Of a stretch of DNA of 12,899 nucleotides, positions 1-7,302 are shown in pieces. The DNA is taken from positions 1-12,899 of the forward strand of contig CANHUM010000016.1 of NCBI GenBank assembly GCA_947463845.1, written 5' to 3'. The notes under the pieces were generated by a model that saw only the letters and a list, made by a program, of their open reading frames with translations, was not told the DNA's origin and did no database searches. The stretch comes from Comamonadaceae bacterium. Lineage in GTDB: Bacteria > Pseudomonadota > Gammaproteobacteria > Burkholderiales > Burkholderiaceae_C. The translations under genes were made by a program, and so were the position numbers. Each line of letters starts with the position of its first letter. Within the stretch, counting starts at the first letter, position 1.

Positions 1-546
1 ATCATCCCCGAGCCTTGCGGCACCTGCCACGGGCAAGGCAAGGTCAAAAAACAAAAGACTCTCGAAGTCAAAATTCCAGCCGGTATCGACGATGGCATGC
101 GCATCCGCAGCGCGGGCAATGGGGAACCGGGCACCAATGGTGGGCCGCCGGGCGACTTGTTCATCGAGATCCGCTTGAAGAAACACGACATCTTCGAGCG
201 CGATGGCGATGACCTGCATTGCGCCGTGCCGATCAGCTTTTCCAAAGCGGCACTGGGTGGCGAAATCGAGGTGCCCACTTTGGGCGGCAAGGCGGCCATT
301 GATATCCCTGAAGGCACGCAGACAGGCAAGCAGTTCCGCTTGCGCGGCAAAGGCATCAAGGGCGTGCGCGGCAGCTACCCGGGCGATCTGTATTGCCACA
401 TCACCGTGGAGACGCCGATCAAACTCACCGAGCACCAGAAGAAACTGCTCAAGGAGTTCGAGGAGTCGCTCTCCAAAGGCGGCGGCAAACACCAACCCAG
501 CGGCGAGAGCTGGACCGACAAGCTCAAGGGCTTCTTCGGAGCATAG
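1..546 (+). CDS. dnaJ: Chaperone protein DnaJ (Hsp40), C-terminal part, 5' end cut by the window
   Basis: Co-chaperone that delivers unfolded clients to DnaK and stimulates its ATPase in the cytoplasm. The frame is open from base 1 to the TAG at 544-546, giving 181 visible codons. The first residues contain CGTCHGQG, the last CxxCxGxG half-site of the DnaJ zinc-binding domain. Substrate-binding domain II follows, with the family-typical stretches [31 protein letters not shown] and [12 protein letters not shown], and then an Asp/Lys/Gly-rich tail ending in KGFFGA. The J domain, the Gly/Phe linker and the other three zinc repeats lie upstream of the window. A full DnaJ is about 375 residues, so roughly half is present. 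In most proteobacteria dnaK lies immediately upstream, but that cannot be seen here. The identification is firm; only the start is missing. Confidence 0.96.
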   Translation: MIPEPCGTCHGQGKVKKQKTLEVKIPAGIDDGMRIRSAGNGEPGTNGGPPGDLFIEIRLKKHDIFERDGDDLHCAVPISFSKAALGGEIEVPTLGGKAAIDIPEGTQTGKQFRLRGKGIKGVRGSYPGDLYCHITVETPIKLTEHQKKLLKEFEESLSKGGGKHQPSGESWTDKLKGFFGA

Positions 547-577
547 GTCTGCTTCAACCCGCTGGGCAGTTCGTGGG

Positions 578-633
578 GGGCTGCGACGGGCGAGGATTTT
601 TGCGTATCCGCCATGAGGTGCCCTCTGCAGCCC
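578..633. repeat. Hairpin repeat, copy 1 (imperfect)
   Basis: First copy of a 56-bp palindromic element, between dnaJ and the beta-CASP nuclease gene. The arms are 578-590 (GGGCTGCGACGGG) and 621-633 (CCCTCTGCAGCCC). Seven outer and three inner pairs match around a three-base mismatch. The 30-nt loop (591-620) contains GATTTTTGCGTATCCGCC followed by ATGAGG. The same loop recurs 73 bp downstream with only a few changes. The T-run sits in the loop rather than after the stem, so this is not a standard intrinsic terminator. It resembles a dispersed REP-like intergenic palindrome, but the family is unknown to me. Confidence 0.6.
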
Positions 634-650
634 GAAAGACCGTGCGTGAT

Positions 651-706
651 GGGTTGCGGTGGGTGACGATTTTTGCGTACCCGCCATGAGGAGCCCACCG
701 CAGCCC
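651..706. repeat. Hairpin repeat, copy 2 (near-perfect stem)
   Basis: Second copy of the element, 73 bp after the first. The arms are 651-663 (GGGTTGCGGTGGG) and 694-706 (CCCACCGCAGCCC), a 13-bp stem with a single G-T wobble. The loop (664-693) is again exactly 30 nt and contains GATTTTTGCGTACCCGCC followed by ATGAGG. Within the 24-bp conserved loop core (595-618 against 668-691) the copies differ by one base. Conserved loop sequence, equal loop length and compensating arms suggest selection on a structure or on a mobile-repeat unit, not chance duplication. Confidence 0.65.
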
Positions 707-793
707 TTCTCGCACTTGGGGCAGGATTTTCAGGCCGCCTCTTCGTTGACCCAAGTCAAACCCAACACCTGCCTTTGGCGTGAGCATGGTGGC

Positions 794-2158
794 ATGAGCG
801 CCACCATCACCTTCCTGGGCGGAGCCGACACCGTCACGGGATCCAAGTACCTGATCGAGCACAACCAAAAACGGCTGCTGGTCGATTGCGGTCTGTTTCA
901 GGGCTACAAACAACTGCGCTTGCGCAACTGGAGCCCCCTGCCCGCCAACCCTGCACACATCGATGCGGTGGTGCTGACCCATGCACACCTGGACCACAGC
1001 GGGTATTTGCCTTTGCTGGTCAAAAACGGTTATCGGGGGCGGGTGCATGCCACTTCGGCCACGTGCGACCTGGCCAGCATCTTGCTGCCCGACAGTGGGC
1101 ACATCCAGGAAGAAGATGCATTTTTTGCCAACCGACACGGTTTTTCCAAGCACGCACCGGCCCTGCCGCTGTACACCAAACAAGAGGCCATCCACTGCCT
1201 GAAACAATTACACCCCGAGCATCAGGGCCAGTGGTTCGAACCGATCCGCGGCTGGAAGGCCCGCTTTCAGCCTGCCGGGCACATTCTGGGTGCAGCCAGT
1301 TTGCTGCTGGATGTCGGCGGGCGGCGCATTCTCTTTTCGGGCGATTTGGGTCGCCCCGATGACCCGCTGATGAACCCGCCCGAGCCGCCACCCCAGGCCG
1401 ACACGGTGCTGATCGAATCGACCTATGGTGACCGACAGCACCCCAAGGAAAAGCTGTTCCAAGAGCTGGGACCACTTTTGAAAAAACTGGCCGCTCGCGG
1501 CGGTGTGGCCGTGGTTCCGGTGTTTGCCGTGGGGCGGGCCCAGGCCGTGTTGCACACCATCGCGCAACTCAAAGCCGCTGGTGAGATTCCCAAAAGCTTG
1601 CCGATTTTCCTGGACAGTCCAATGGCCATCCACAGCACCGCCCTGTTTGAGCGTCACCCGGGTGAACACCGCCTGAGTGCCCAAGAAGTGCGCAACATGG
1701 ACCATGTGGCCACCATGCTGGAAACCCCCGAGCAGTCCAAGTCATTGGTGCGTCGGCACGGCCCGATGGTGATTCTGGCGGCCAGTGGCATGGCCACGGG
1801 GGGACGCGTCTTGCACCACCTGGCCCAATACGCAGGCGACCACCGCAACATGGTCATCCTGACGGGTTACCAGGCCCCCGGCACGCGCGGTGCGGCGCTG
1901 GCCAGTGGTCACAACACCCTTCGCATCCACGCGCAAGATGTGGCCATTCGGGCGGAGGTGGCGCAAATCGAATCGGCCTCAGCCCATGCCGACGCCAACC
2001 AGCTGCTGAGCTGGCTGCACAAAATGCCCAGTGCACCAGGACAAGTGTATGTGGTGCACGGTGAGCGCGAGGCATCGGACATGCTGCGCCAGCGCATCGA
2101 ACACGAAATCAAGTGGCGTGCACTGGTGCCTGAGCAGGGCTCGGTCTGGCCCGTTTGA
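794..2158 (+). CDS. MBL-fold/beta-CASP RNA-processing-type exonuclease (Ysh1/CPSF73-like)
   Basis: Predicted zinc-dependent nuclease of 454 residues, cytoplasmic, with no signal peptide. The metallo-beta-lactamase motifs are in order: HAHLDH at residues 63-68, the metal histidine H163 in AGHILGA, and D184 in SGDLGRPDDP. The beta-CASP insert shows ESTYGDR from E208, VFAVGRAQ, and ASGMATGGRVLHHL. The C-terminal histidines H398 (SASAHAD) and H422 (VVHGE) complete the site. Proteins of this group act on RNA (3' processing or exonucleolytic decay), but the bacterial member's natural substrate is not established. The ATG at 794 is chosen because the conserved fold begins at once (ATITFLGGADTVTG). 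The frame is open back to 659, but that extension would translate hairpin repeat copy 2 and has no family character. No strong Shine-Dalgarno is visible. The gene converges on the DUF1854 gene with only 6 bp between stops. Confidence 0.9.
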   Translation: MSATITFLGGADTVTGSKYLIEHNQKRLLVDCGLFQGYKQLRLRNWSPLPANPAHIDAVVLTHAHLDHSGYLPLLVKNGYRGRVHATSATCDLASILLPDSGHIQEEDAFFANRHGFSKHAPALPLYTKQEAIHCLKQLHPEHQGQWFEPIRGWKARFQPAGHILGAASLLLDVGGRRILFSGDLGRPDDPLMNPPEPPPQADTVLIESTYGDRQHPKEKLFQELGPLLKKLAARGGVAVVPVFAVGRAQAVLHTIAQLKAAGEIPKSLPIFLDSPMAIHSTALFERHPGEHRLSAQEVRNMDHVATMLETPEQSKSLVRRHGPMVILAASGMATGGRVLHHLAQYAGDHRNMVILTGYQAPGTRGAALASGHNTLRIHAQDVAIRAEVAQIESASAHADANQLLSWLHKMPSAPGQVYVVHGEREASDMLRQRIEHEIKWRALVPEQGSVWPV

Positions 2159-2164
2159 GAGCGG

Positions 2165-2623
2165 TCAGAGGAAACGGTCCAACAGCTTGCGCGAGTGTTT
2201 GTCCATGACCGCCAGGTCGCGGATCATGTACTGCACGCCATCGGCGTCATTGATCAACAAAACCGTCCCCGTCAGCCGGCGAATGTCCTCCTCGCCTTTG
2301 AGCAAGAAACGGGCGCTGCCGCGATCGGTCACTACCGTCCAGATGCTGGGCGTGGCGAAACTGCTGACACTTTCGAGACGCTCAATCACGGGCAAAAATT
2401 CCCGCTCGGACAATGCTTGCATGACCCGAGAACGCAAATCGGCCGGCAGGTCTGCCAAGCTGTCGATCCAGGCCAACTCATGACCTTCCTGGTCCATCAG
2501 CGCCACACCGGCATCAGGCGCCGTCACGGGGTAAGACCTCTGGGCTGTGACCGGGCTGTGCCGGGTGCCATCTGGCAGCACCAGCACCCAATGACCAAAA
2601 TCATCACGCTGCAAATCCAACAT
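2165..2623 (-). CDS. DUF1854 family protein associated with cyanophycin locus
   Basis: Small soluble protein of 152 residues with no signal peptide or membrane segment and no known reaction. It begins MLDLQRDDFGHWVLVLPDG. The C-terminal half carries the conserved pattern: WTVVTDRG, FLLKGEEDIRRL, a D-x-x-G-x-x-Y-x-I-x-D segment, and a terminal SRKLLDRFL. I recognise this as the DUF1854 family, which occurs next to ABC transporters and cyanophycin synthetase genes in betaproteobacteria. The ATG at 2621-2623 lies 2 nt after the TGA of the upstream exporter gene. An SD-like AAGGTGAT lies at about 2633-2640 inside that gene's end, so translation is probably coupled. A longer in-frame start to 2710 would overlap the exporter by over 80 bp and lacks family similarity. 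The likely role is an accessory subunit or regulator of the exporter, which is an inference from linkage alone. Confidence 0.85.
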   Translation of the reverse strand: MLDLQRDDFGHWVLVLPDGTRHSPVTAQRSYPVTAPDAGVALMDQEGHELAWIDSLADLPADLRSRVMQALSEREFLPVIERLESVSSFATPSIWTVVTDRGSARFLLKGEEDIRRLTGTVLLINDADGVQYMIRDLAVMDKHSRKLLDRFL

Positions 2624-2625
2624 GT

Positions 2626-4920
2626 TCAAGCGATCACCTTTTGTTCGATGCCAGCACCCAAAACCGTTTCGGCTTCCGCTTGGCGTTGCTGGGCCTCGTA
2701 CAAACGCCAATAGGCACCTTCGGCGGCGATCAGCTCATCGTGGGAGCCCTCCTCCACCACCTCGCCTTTGTCCATCACCACCAGACGATCGGCCTTGCGC
2801 AAGGTGGACAACCTGTGCGCAATCGCGATCGTGGTCCGCCCCCTCACCAGATTGTCCAGGGCACGCTGGATTTCCTTTTCTGTTTCGGTATCGACCGCCG
2901 AGGTGGCTTCGTCCAGAATCAGAATCCTGGGGTTGATCAGAAGGGCGCGGGCAATCGAGATGCGCTGGCGCTCACCGCCAGACAAACCTTGCCCCCGTTC
3001 ACCCACCAAGGAGTCGTATGCTTGCGGCATGCGCATGATGAAATCGTGCGCATGGGCAGCCCGTGCAGCGGCCACGATGTCCTCGCGGGTGGCACCAGGT
3101 TTTCCGTACGCAATGTTGTCGGCAATCGTGCCGAAAAAGAGAAACGGTTCCTGCAGAACCAGACCAATCTGGCTGCGGTAGTCCGCAATTTTCAATTGCC
3201 GAATGTCCGTGCCGTCCAATTCGATGGACCCGTCGCTCAAATCGTAAAAACGACAAATCAGGTTGACCAATGTGCTTTTACCCGAACCGCTGTGGCCCAC
3301 CAGACCAATCATCTGTCCCGGCAGGATGTCCAGGTTCAAGTGACGGATCACGGCACGGTTGCCGTACCTGAAACCAGCATCACGAACCGTGATACGGCCC
3401 TGCACACGCTCTGGCAAAGCGACCGGCTGAACCGGCTCGGGCACGCTGGAGACATGGTCCAGGATGTCAAAGATGCGCTTGGCTCCCGAAGCCGCCTTCT
3501 GCGTGTGCGAAACGATGCGGCTCATCGTGTCCAAGCGACCATAGAAGCGACCAATGTAGGCCAGAAAAGCCGTCAACACGCCCACCGTGATCTGGTCATC
3601 CGAGACGAGCCAGATGCCAAAGCCCCAGACCACCAACAAGCCCACCTCGGTCATGAGCGTCACTGTCGGCGAGAACAAAGCCCAGACCCGATTCAAACGG
3701 TCATTGACCATCAGGTTGTGGCGGTTCGCATCCCTGAAACGCGTGGCCTCACGGTCTTCTTGGGCAAAAGCCTTGACCACACGAATCCCGGGGATCGTGT
3801 CGGCCAATACGTTGGTCACTTCGGCCCATACGCGGTCAATTTTTTCAAAACCTGTACGCAAGCGTTCTCGCACCAGGTGGATCAGCCAGCCAATGAACGG
3901 CAATGGCAGGAGGGTCACCACAGCCAACGTCGGATTGATCGTGAAAAGGATGATCGCAGTCATCAGGATCATCAGCACGTCGGTTGCAAAATCGAGCAAA
4001 TGCAGCGACAAAAACACGTTAATCCGGTCTGTTTCGTTGCCAATGCGGGCAATCAGGTCGCCCGTACGTCGGTCCCCAAAGTATTCCAGAGATAAATTCA
4101 GCAAATGATCGTAGGTGGTAGTGCGTAAATCCGCACCTATGCGCTCGGAAACCAAGGCCAAAATGTAGGTTTTGGCCCAGCCCAGGCCCCACGCCAGCAA
4201 GGCTGCGCCCAACAAACCCATCAAATAAAAGGCGACAAGACCGGAGTCGATGGCCACACCGTTTTGGTAGGGAATGAGCACCTCGTCCATCAAGGGCATG
4301 GTCAGGTACGGAGGCACCAAAGTGGCAGCGGTCGAGGCCAACGTCAGCACAAAACCCGCCAACAAGGACATTTTGTAGGGCTTGGCAAAACGCCAAAGCT
4401 TGAGCAGCGTCCAGGTGGATGGTGGGGCCAGATCCTCTCGACCACAACGGGGGCAGTCGTCTTCGTCTTCCCGCATGGCTGCCTGGCACACTGGGCAGAC
4501 GGGGACCAATACATTTTGTTGCAAAGGCAGCCCGTCGCCGGAAAGCTGGACTCTCTGGTTCTCAAACTGACTCACCCACCGAGCCACCGCCGATTGCAAG
4601 CCCAAAGTAAACCGCCATACGGCCAGCTGACCTTTCGGCGACACCAAAGCCAGCGCCCCTACCCCTGCATGGTCGCTCAGTTTCAGGCTCAAATCCGGCT
4701 GCAGTGGCCAACTTTGCCAAGCTTTTTGCACACCGCTGCAGAACAGAACCCGTTGATCGGTCAAAATCAGCATGCTTTTGACGAAAAACAATTTCCCATC
4801 AAGGTCAACCTCGAGCCCAGCTGAGACGTTTTCCTGGGGTTGAAGATGGTTGCGAACTTCTGCTTGCCATGCTTCCGGAATGACCGGATGCGTCAAGACT
4901 GAAGCAGGTGATGAAATCAT
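2626..4920 (-). CDS. ABC exporter with N-terminal PH-like domain and zinc ribbon, cyanophycin-locus associated
   Basis: Inner-membrane half-transporter (764 residues from the ATG at 4918-4920) with fused membrane and ATPase domains, expected to work as a dimer. Residues about 20-125 look like a small PH-like beta domain (LEVDLDGKLFF, LTDQRVLFC). A CxxC-x10-CxxC zinc ribbon follows (C142, C145, C156, C159). Six membrane segments follow at about 182-206, 226-248, 307-328, 330-350, 420-439 and 444-461. The nucleotide-binding domain has every catalytic motif: Walker A GHSGSGKST at 542-550, Q-loop Q590, signature LSGGERQ at 646-652, Walker B ILILDE at 666-671 and H702. A GTG at 4945-4947 would add nine residues; neither start has a clear SD. 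The substrate is unknown. The fold is that of lipid, peptide and multidrug exporters. It is co-transcribed with the DUF1854 gene and divergent from the cphA pair, which suggests a role connected with cyanophycin or its precursors. Confidence 0.92.
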   Translation of the reverse strand: MISSPASVLTHPVIPEAWQAEVRNHLQPQENVSAGLEVDLDGKLFFVKSMLILTDQRVLFCSGVQKAWQSWPLQPDLSLKLSDHAGVGALALVSPKGQLAVWRFTLGLQSAVARWVSQFENQRVQLSGDGLPLQQNVLVPVCPVCQAAMREDEDDCPRCGREDLAPPSTWTLLKLWRFAKPYKMSLLAGFVLTLASTAATLVPPYLTMPLMDEVLIPYQNGVAIDSGLVAFYLMGLLGAALLAWGLGWAKTYILALVSERIGADLRTTTYDHLLNLSLEYFGDRRTGDLIARIGNETDRINVFLSLHLLDFATDVLMILMTAIILFTINPTLAVVTLLPLPFIGWLIHLVRERLRTGFEKIDRVWAEVTNVLADTIPGIRVVKAFAQEDREATRFRDANRHNLMVNDRLNRVWALFSPTVTLMTEVGLLVVWGFGIWLVSDDQITVGVLTAFLAYIGRFYGRLDTMSRIVSHTQKAASGAKRIFDILDHVSSVPEPVQPVALPERVQGRITVRDAGFRYGNRAVIRHLNLDILPGQMIGLVGHSGSGKSTLVNLICRFYDLSDGSIELDGTDIRQLKIADYRSQIGLVLQEPFLFFGTIADNIAYGKPGATREDIVAAARAAHAHDFIMRMPQAYDSLVGERGQGLSGGERQRISIARALLINPRILILDEATSAVDTETEKEIQRALDNLVRGRTTIAIAHRLSTLRKADRLVVMDKGEVVEEGSHDELIAAEGAYWRLYEAQQRQAEAETVLGAGIEQKVIA

Positions 4921-5096
4921 GTCAAAGAACCGCGGTTTGCCCGTCACATCACTGGTGCGAGGCGAAAATGAAAATCATTGAATTGGCCCAGTGCTTCAAC
5001 AAGATTGCCCATGTTTAATTTGAACCTTGGTTATTCAGCGCTCTTGCAGGCCAATGCCACAATTGGCGGTTCATTGTATCGCCGCACACTTTCCAC
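4921..5096. promoter_or_regulatory. Divergent intergenic region between the ABC exporter operon and the cphA operon
   Basis: This 176-bp gap must contain the start signals for both divergent operons. It is visibly richer in A and T than the flanking genes, especially 4960-5040. I could not find a convincing sigma-70 pair with 16-18 bp spacing on either strand. A TTGAAC at 5020-5025 lacks a good partner, and a TTGTAT at 5074-5079 lacks a -35. ATTGGC/GCCAAT half-sites occur at 4982-4987, 5050-5055 and 5062-5067. The cphA' start has no recognisable Shine-Dalgarno just upstream. Shared regulation of both operons from here is an inference. Confidence 0.5.
5050..5067. promoter_or_regulatory. Inverted repeat GCCAAT-N6-ATTGGC, possible operator
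   Basis: A perfect 6-bp inverted repeat (5050-5055 and 5062-5067) with a 6-nt spacer, 30 bp upstream of the cphA' ATG. One more ATTGGC half-site is at 4982-4987, nearer the exporter gene. The size and spacing would suit a dimeric regulator. The regulator is unknown, no regulatory gene is in the window, and a repeat this short could arise by chance. Confidence 0.3.
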
Positions 5097-7268
5097 ATGA
5101 GTCCTAAAAATATCGAATTTCTGCGCCTGACCTATTTGCGCGGACCCAACATCTGGACGTACAGGTCGGTGATGGAGGCTCTGATCGACATCGGAGAGCT
5201 AGAAGACTTTCCTTCCAACCTTTTGCCGGGGTTCAATGAACGCGTGAAAGCTTGGTTGCCGCAGATGATCGAACACCGCTGCACGCCTGGGGTCAGAGGT
5301 GGTTTTTTCCAGCGCCTGGATACTGGAACCTGGGCGGGCCACATTCTGGAGCACGTCAGCCTCGAACTGCAGACCCTGGCCGGCATGCCCATGGGCTTTG
5401 GCAAAGCCCGCGAAGCGGGTCCCCGTGGCGTCTACAAGGTTGTGATCCGGACCGATAACGAAACCGTGGGCCGAACCTCACTCGAATTGGCCCGCGAGCT
5501 GATTCTGGCGGCCATTCACGACACCCCTTTCGACGTCTCGGCAGCCGTTGCCCGTTTGGCACTGATCGTGGACACCTTGCATGTCGGGCCCAGCACGTCC
5601 AGCATCGTGGAAGCCGCTTACGAGCGCCGCGTGCCCTTCATCCGACTGAACATCGGCAACCTGGTTCAACTTGGACACGGCGTGAAACAGCGCCGAATCT
5701 GGACCGCTGAGACCGATCGCACCAGCGCCATTGCGGAAGGCATCTCCAGAGACAAGGACCTGACCAAGAAATTGCTGGCGATGTGTGGCGTGCCCGTGCC
5801 CGAAGGTCGCATCGTAGAGAGCCCGGCGCAGGCCTGGACCGCTGCTCAGGACATCGGTTTGCCCGTGTGCGTCAAACCCAGCGACGGCAACCGAGCCCGC
5901 GGGGTATCCCTGGATCTGAACACCCAGGAAGAGGTCGAAACCGCTTATGGCATTGCCCTGGCCCAAGGGCGGGAAGTCATTGTTGAGCGCTTTGTACGGG
6001 GCTCCGAGCACCGCTTGCTGGTGGTGGGCGACCGCATGATTGCAGCCTGCCGTGGAGAAAGCGCCAGTGTCACCGGCGACGGACGCCACAGCGTTCGCGA
6101 GCTGGTTGAGCTGCAAATCAATTCCGATCCCCGCCGCGGGAGTGTGGGCAATGTGCCTCTTGAATTGGTGGTCCTGCTGGAGAACAGCCCTGAAGTGCTT
6201 GAACTTGCGCGTCAAGGTTTGACCCCTGAAAGCGTGCCCGCTGCAGGACAGGCCGTTTTGGTCAAGCGAACAGGCAACATGACCACCGACATCACCGATG
6301 TGGTGCATCCCGAGATCGTTGGACAAGCCGTGCTGGCTGCACGCGTGGTGGGTCTGGACATTGCGGGTGTTGACGTGGTGACGCCTGACATTCGTCAGCC
6401 CCTGGGCACTCAGGGCGTGGTGGTCGAAGTCAACGCAGGCCCCAGTCTATTGATGCACCTGAACCCGGCCGAAGGTCAGCCCCGAATGGTGGGTGAGGCC
6501 ATTGCTGAACACCTCATTCCCCCCTCTGAATCAGGCCGCATTCCAGTGGTGGGCTTGATGGGCGATGGCGACACGACGCCCAGCGCCAAATTGATCGCAT
6601 GGCTTTTGCACTTACAAGGCAAATTCACAGGTTTGGCATGCTCAGAGGGGCTTTTCGCGAACCAGCGTTGCCTTTTTCAAGGCAATGCGATGGACTTTGA
6701 ACAAGCCGAGCGTTTGCTCATCAATCGGTCGGTCGAAGCCGCGGTTTTCGAGAGCGATGTACGTCATCTGATGACTCAGGGGCTGGCCTATGACCGCTGT
6801 CAAGTTGGTATCGTGACGCGCATGCCCAAAGCGGCTCCCCTGGAAGATTTGTACCCAGGGCCGGATGAAAAAATCCCCAGCTACATACGCACCCAAATTG
6901 ATCTGGTATTGCCCAGTGGGTTTGCGGTATTGAATGCAGCCGATGAGGCTGTGGCCGATCTGGCCGAGTACTGCGATGGCAGCGTGATCCTTTTCGCTGC
7001 CAACGAAAGTGAGCCCCGATTGACGACCCACCTCCAAGAGGGTGGCCGCGCAGGCTTTTGGCGCGATGGTCAATTGATCTTGGCAGAGGGAAAACAGGAG
7101 CAGGCTGTGCTCTCGACGCAACGCCCTGGCGTGTCACGCCTGCTGAAGAACAACTTGCTCACCACCCAGGATATGCTCATTGCCGCCTGTGCAGCATGGG
7201 CCATGGACATGGATACCGACTTGATCCGCGCCGGGGTGAAAAGCTACGGACAAACCCCGACAGCCTGA
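5097..7268 (+). CDS. cphA': Cyanophycin synthetase-like protein CphA' (CphA2-like, truncated and degenerate Mur domain)
   Basis: Cytoplasmic paralogue of cyanophycin synthetase, 723 residues against 856 for its neighbour. The CphA N domain (about 1-170) begins with LRGPNIW and carries HILEH (H82, E85, H86), an HxxEH metal-site motif. The ATP-grasp domain (about 210-480) keeps K260, DGN at 263-265 and E444/N446, but its phosphate loop reads RARG (266-269) where CphA1 has QGKG, and the EVNA loop has L452 where CphA1 has R439. The Mur-type domain has GDGDTTP at 489-495 in place of GTNGKTT, so the P-loop lysine is lost. The protein ends just before the point where the Mur C-terminal lobe (GRFN) starts in CphA1. 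Cyanobacterial CphA2 has a similar architecture and polymerises beta-Asp-Arg dipeptides. Whether this one does so, or only acts through its N domain, is open. No clear SD; 34 nt to cphA. Confidence 0.9.
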   Translation: MSPKNIEFLRLTYLRGPNIWTYRSVMEALIDIGELEDFPSNLLPGFNERVKAWLPQMIEHRCTPGVRGGFFQRLDTGTWAGHILEHVSLELQTLAGMPMGFGKAREAGPRGVYKVVIRTDNETVGRTSLELARELILAAIHDTPFDVSAAVARLALIVDTLHVGPSTSSIVEAAYERRVPFIRLNIGNLVQLGHGVKQRRIWTAETDRTSAIAEGISRDKDLTKKLLAMCGVPVPEGRIVESPAQAWTAAQDIGLPVCVKPSDGNRARGVSLDLNTQEEVETAYGIALAQGREVIVERFVRGSEHRLLVVGDRMIAACRGESASVTGDGRHSVRELVELQINSDPRRGSVGNVPLELVVLLENSPEVLELARQGLTPESVPAAGQAVLVKRTGNMTTDITDVVHPEIVGQAVLAARVVGLDIAGVDVVTPDIRQPLGTQGVVVEVNAGPSLLMHLNPAEGQPRMVGEAIAEHLIPPSESGRIPVVGLMGDGDTTPSAKLIAWLLHLQGKFTGLACSEGLFANQRCLFQGNAMDFEQAERLLINRSVEAAVFESDVRHLMTQGLAYDRCQVGIVTRMPKAAPLEDLYPGPDEKIPSYIRTQIDLVLPSGFAVLNAADEAVADLAEYCDGSVILFAANESEPRLTTHLQEGGRAGFWRDGQLILAEGKQEQAVLSTQRPGVSRLLKNNLLTTQDMLIAACAAWAMDMDTDLIRAGVKSYGQTPTA

Positions 7269-7302
7269 AGCGGCTCGACAAAAACAACAGGAACCCCTCT
7301 TC

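Noticed and set aside
578..706. Intrinsic terminators or a CRISPR array at the hairpins
   Set aside because: The T-runs are in the loops, not after the stems, so they are not standard terminators. Two copies with long stems and no spacer logic are not a CRISPR array.
659..793. N-terminal extension of the beta-CASP nuclease by 45 codons
   Set aside because: It would translate through hairpin repeat copy 2, has no family similarity, and the conserved fold starts directly after the ATG at 794.
2641..4095. Long open frame of 484 codons on the plus strand
   Set aside because: It is antisense to the ABC exporter, whose domains and catalytic motifs are complete. The translation is rich in His, Gln and Arg and shows no family motif, as expected from the complement of a high-GC gene.
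5020..5079. Sigma-70 promoter for cphA' using TTGAAC or TTGCAG with TTGTAT
   Set aside because: The spacings do not fit (TTGCAG to TTGTAT is 24 bp, and TTGAAC has no -10 at 16-18 bp), so no promoter is annotated.
5097..7268. cphA' as a pseudogene
   Set aside because: The frame is intact over 723 codons, the N domain is more motif-complete than that of CphA1, and short CphA forms with a reduced Mur domain are a known conserved type.
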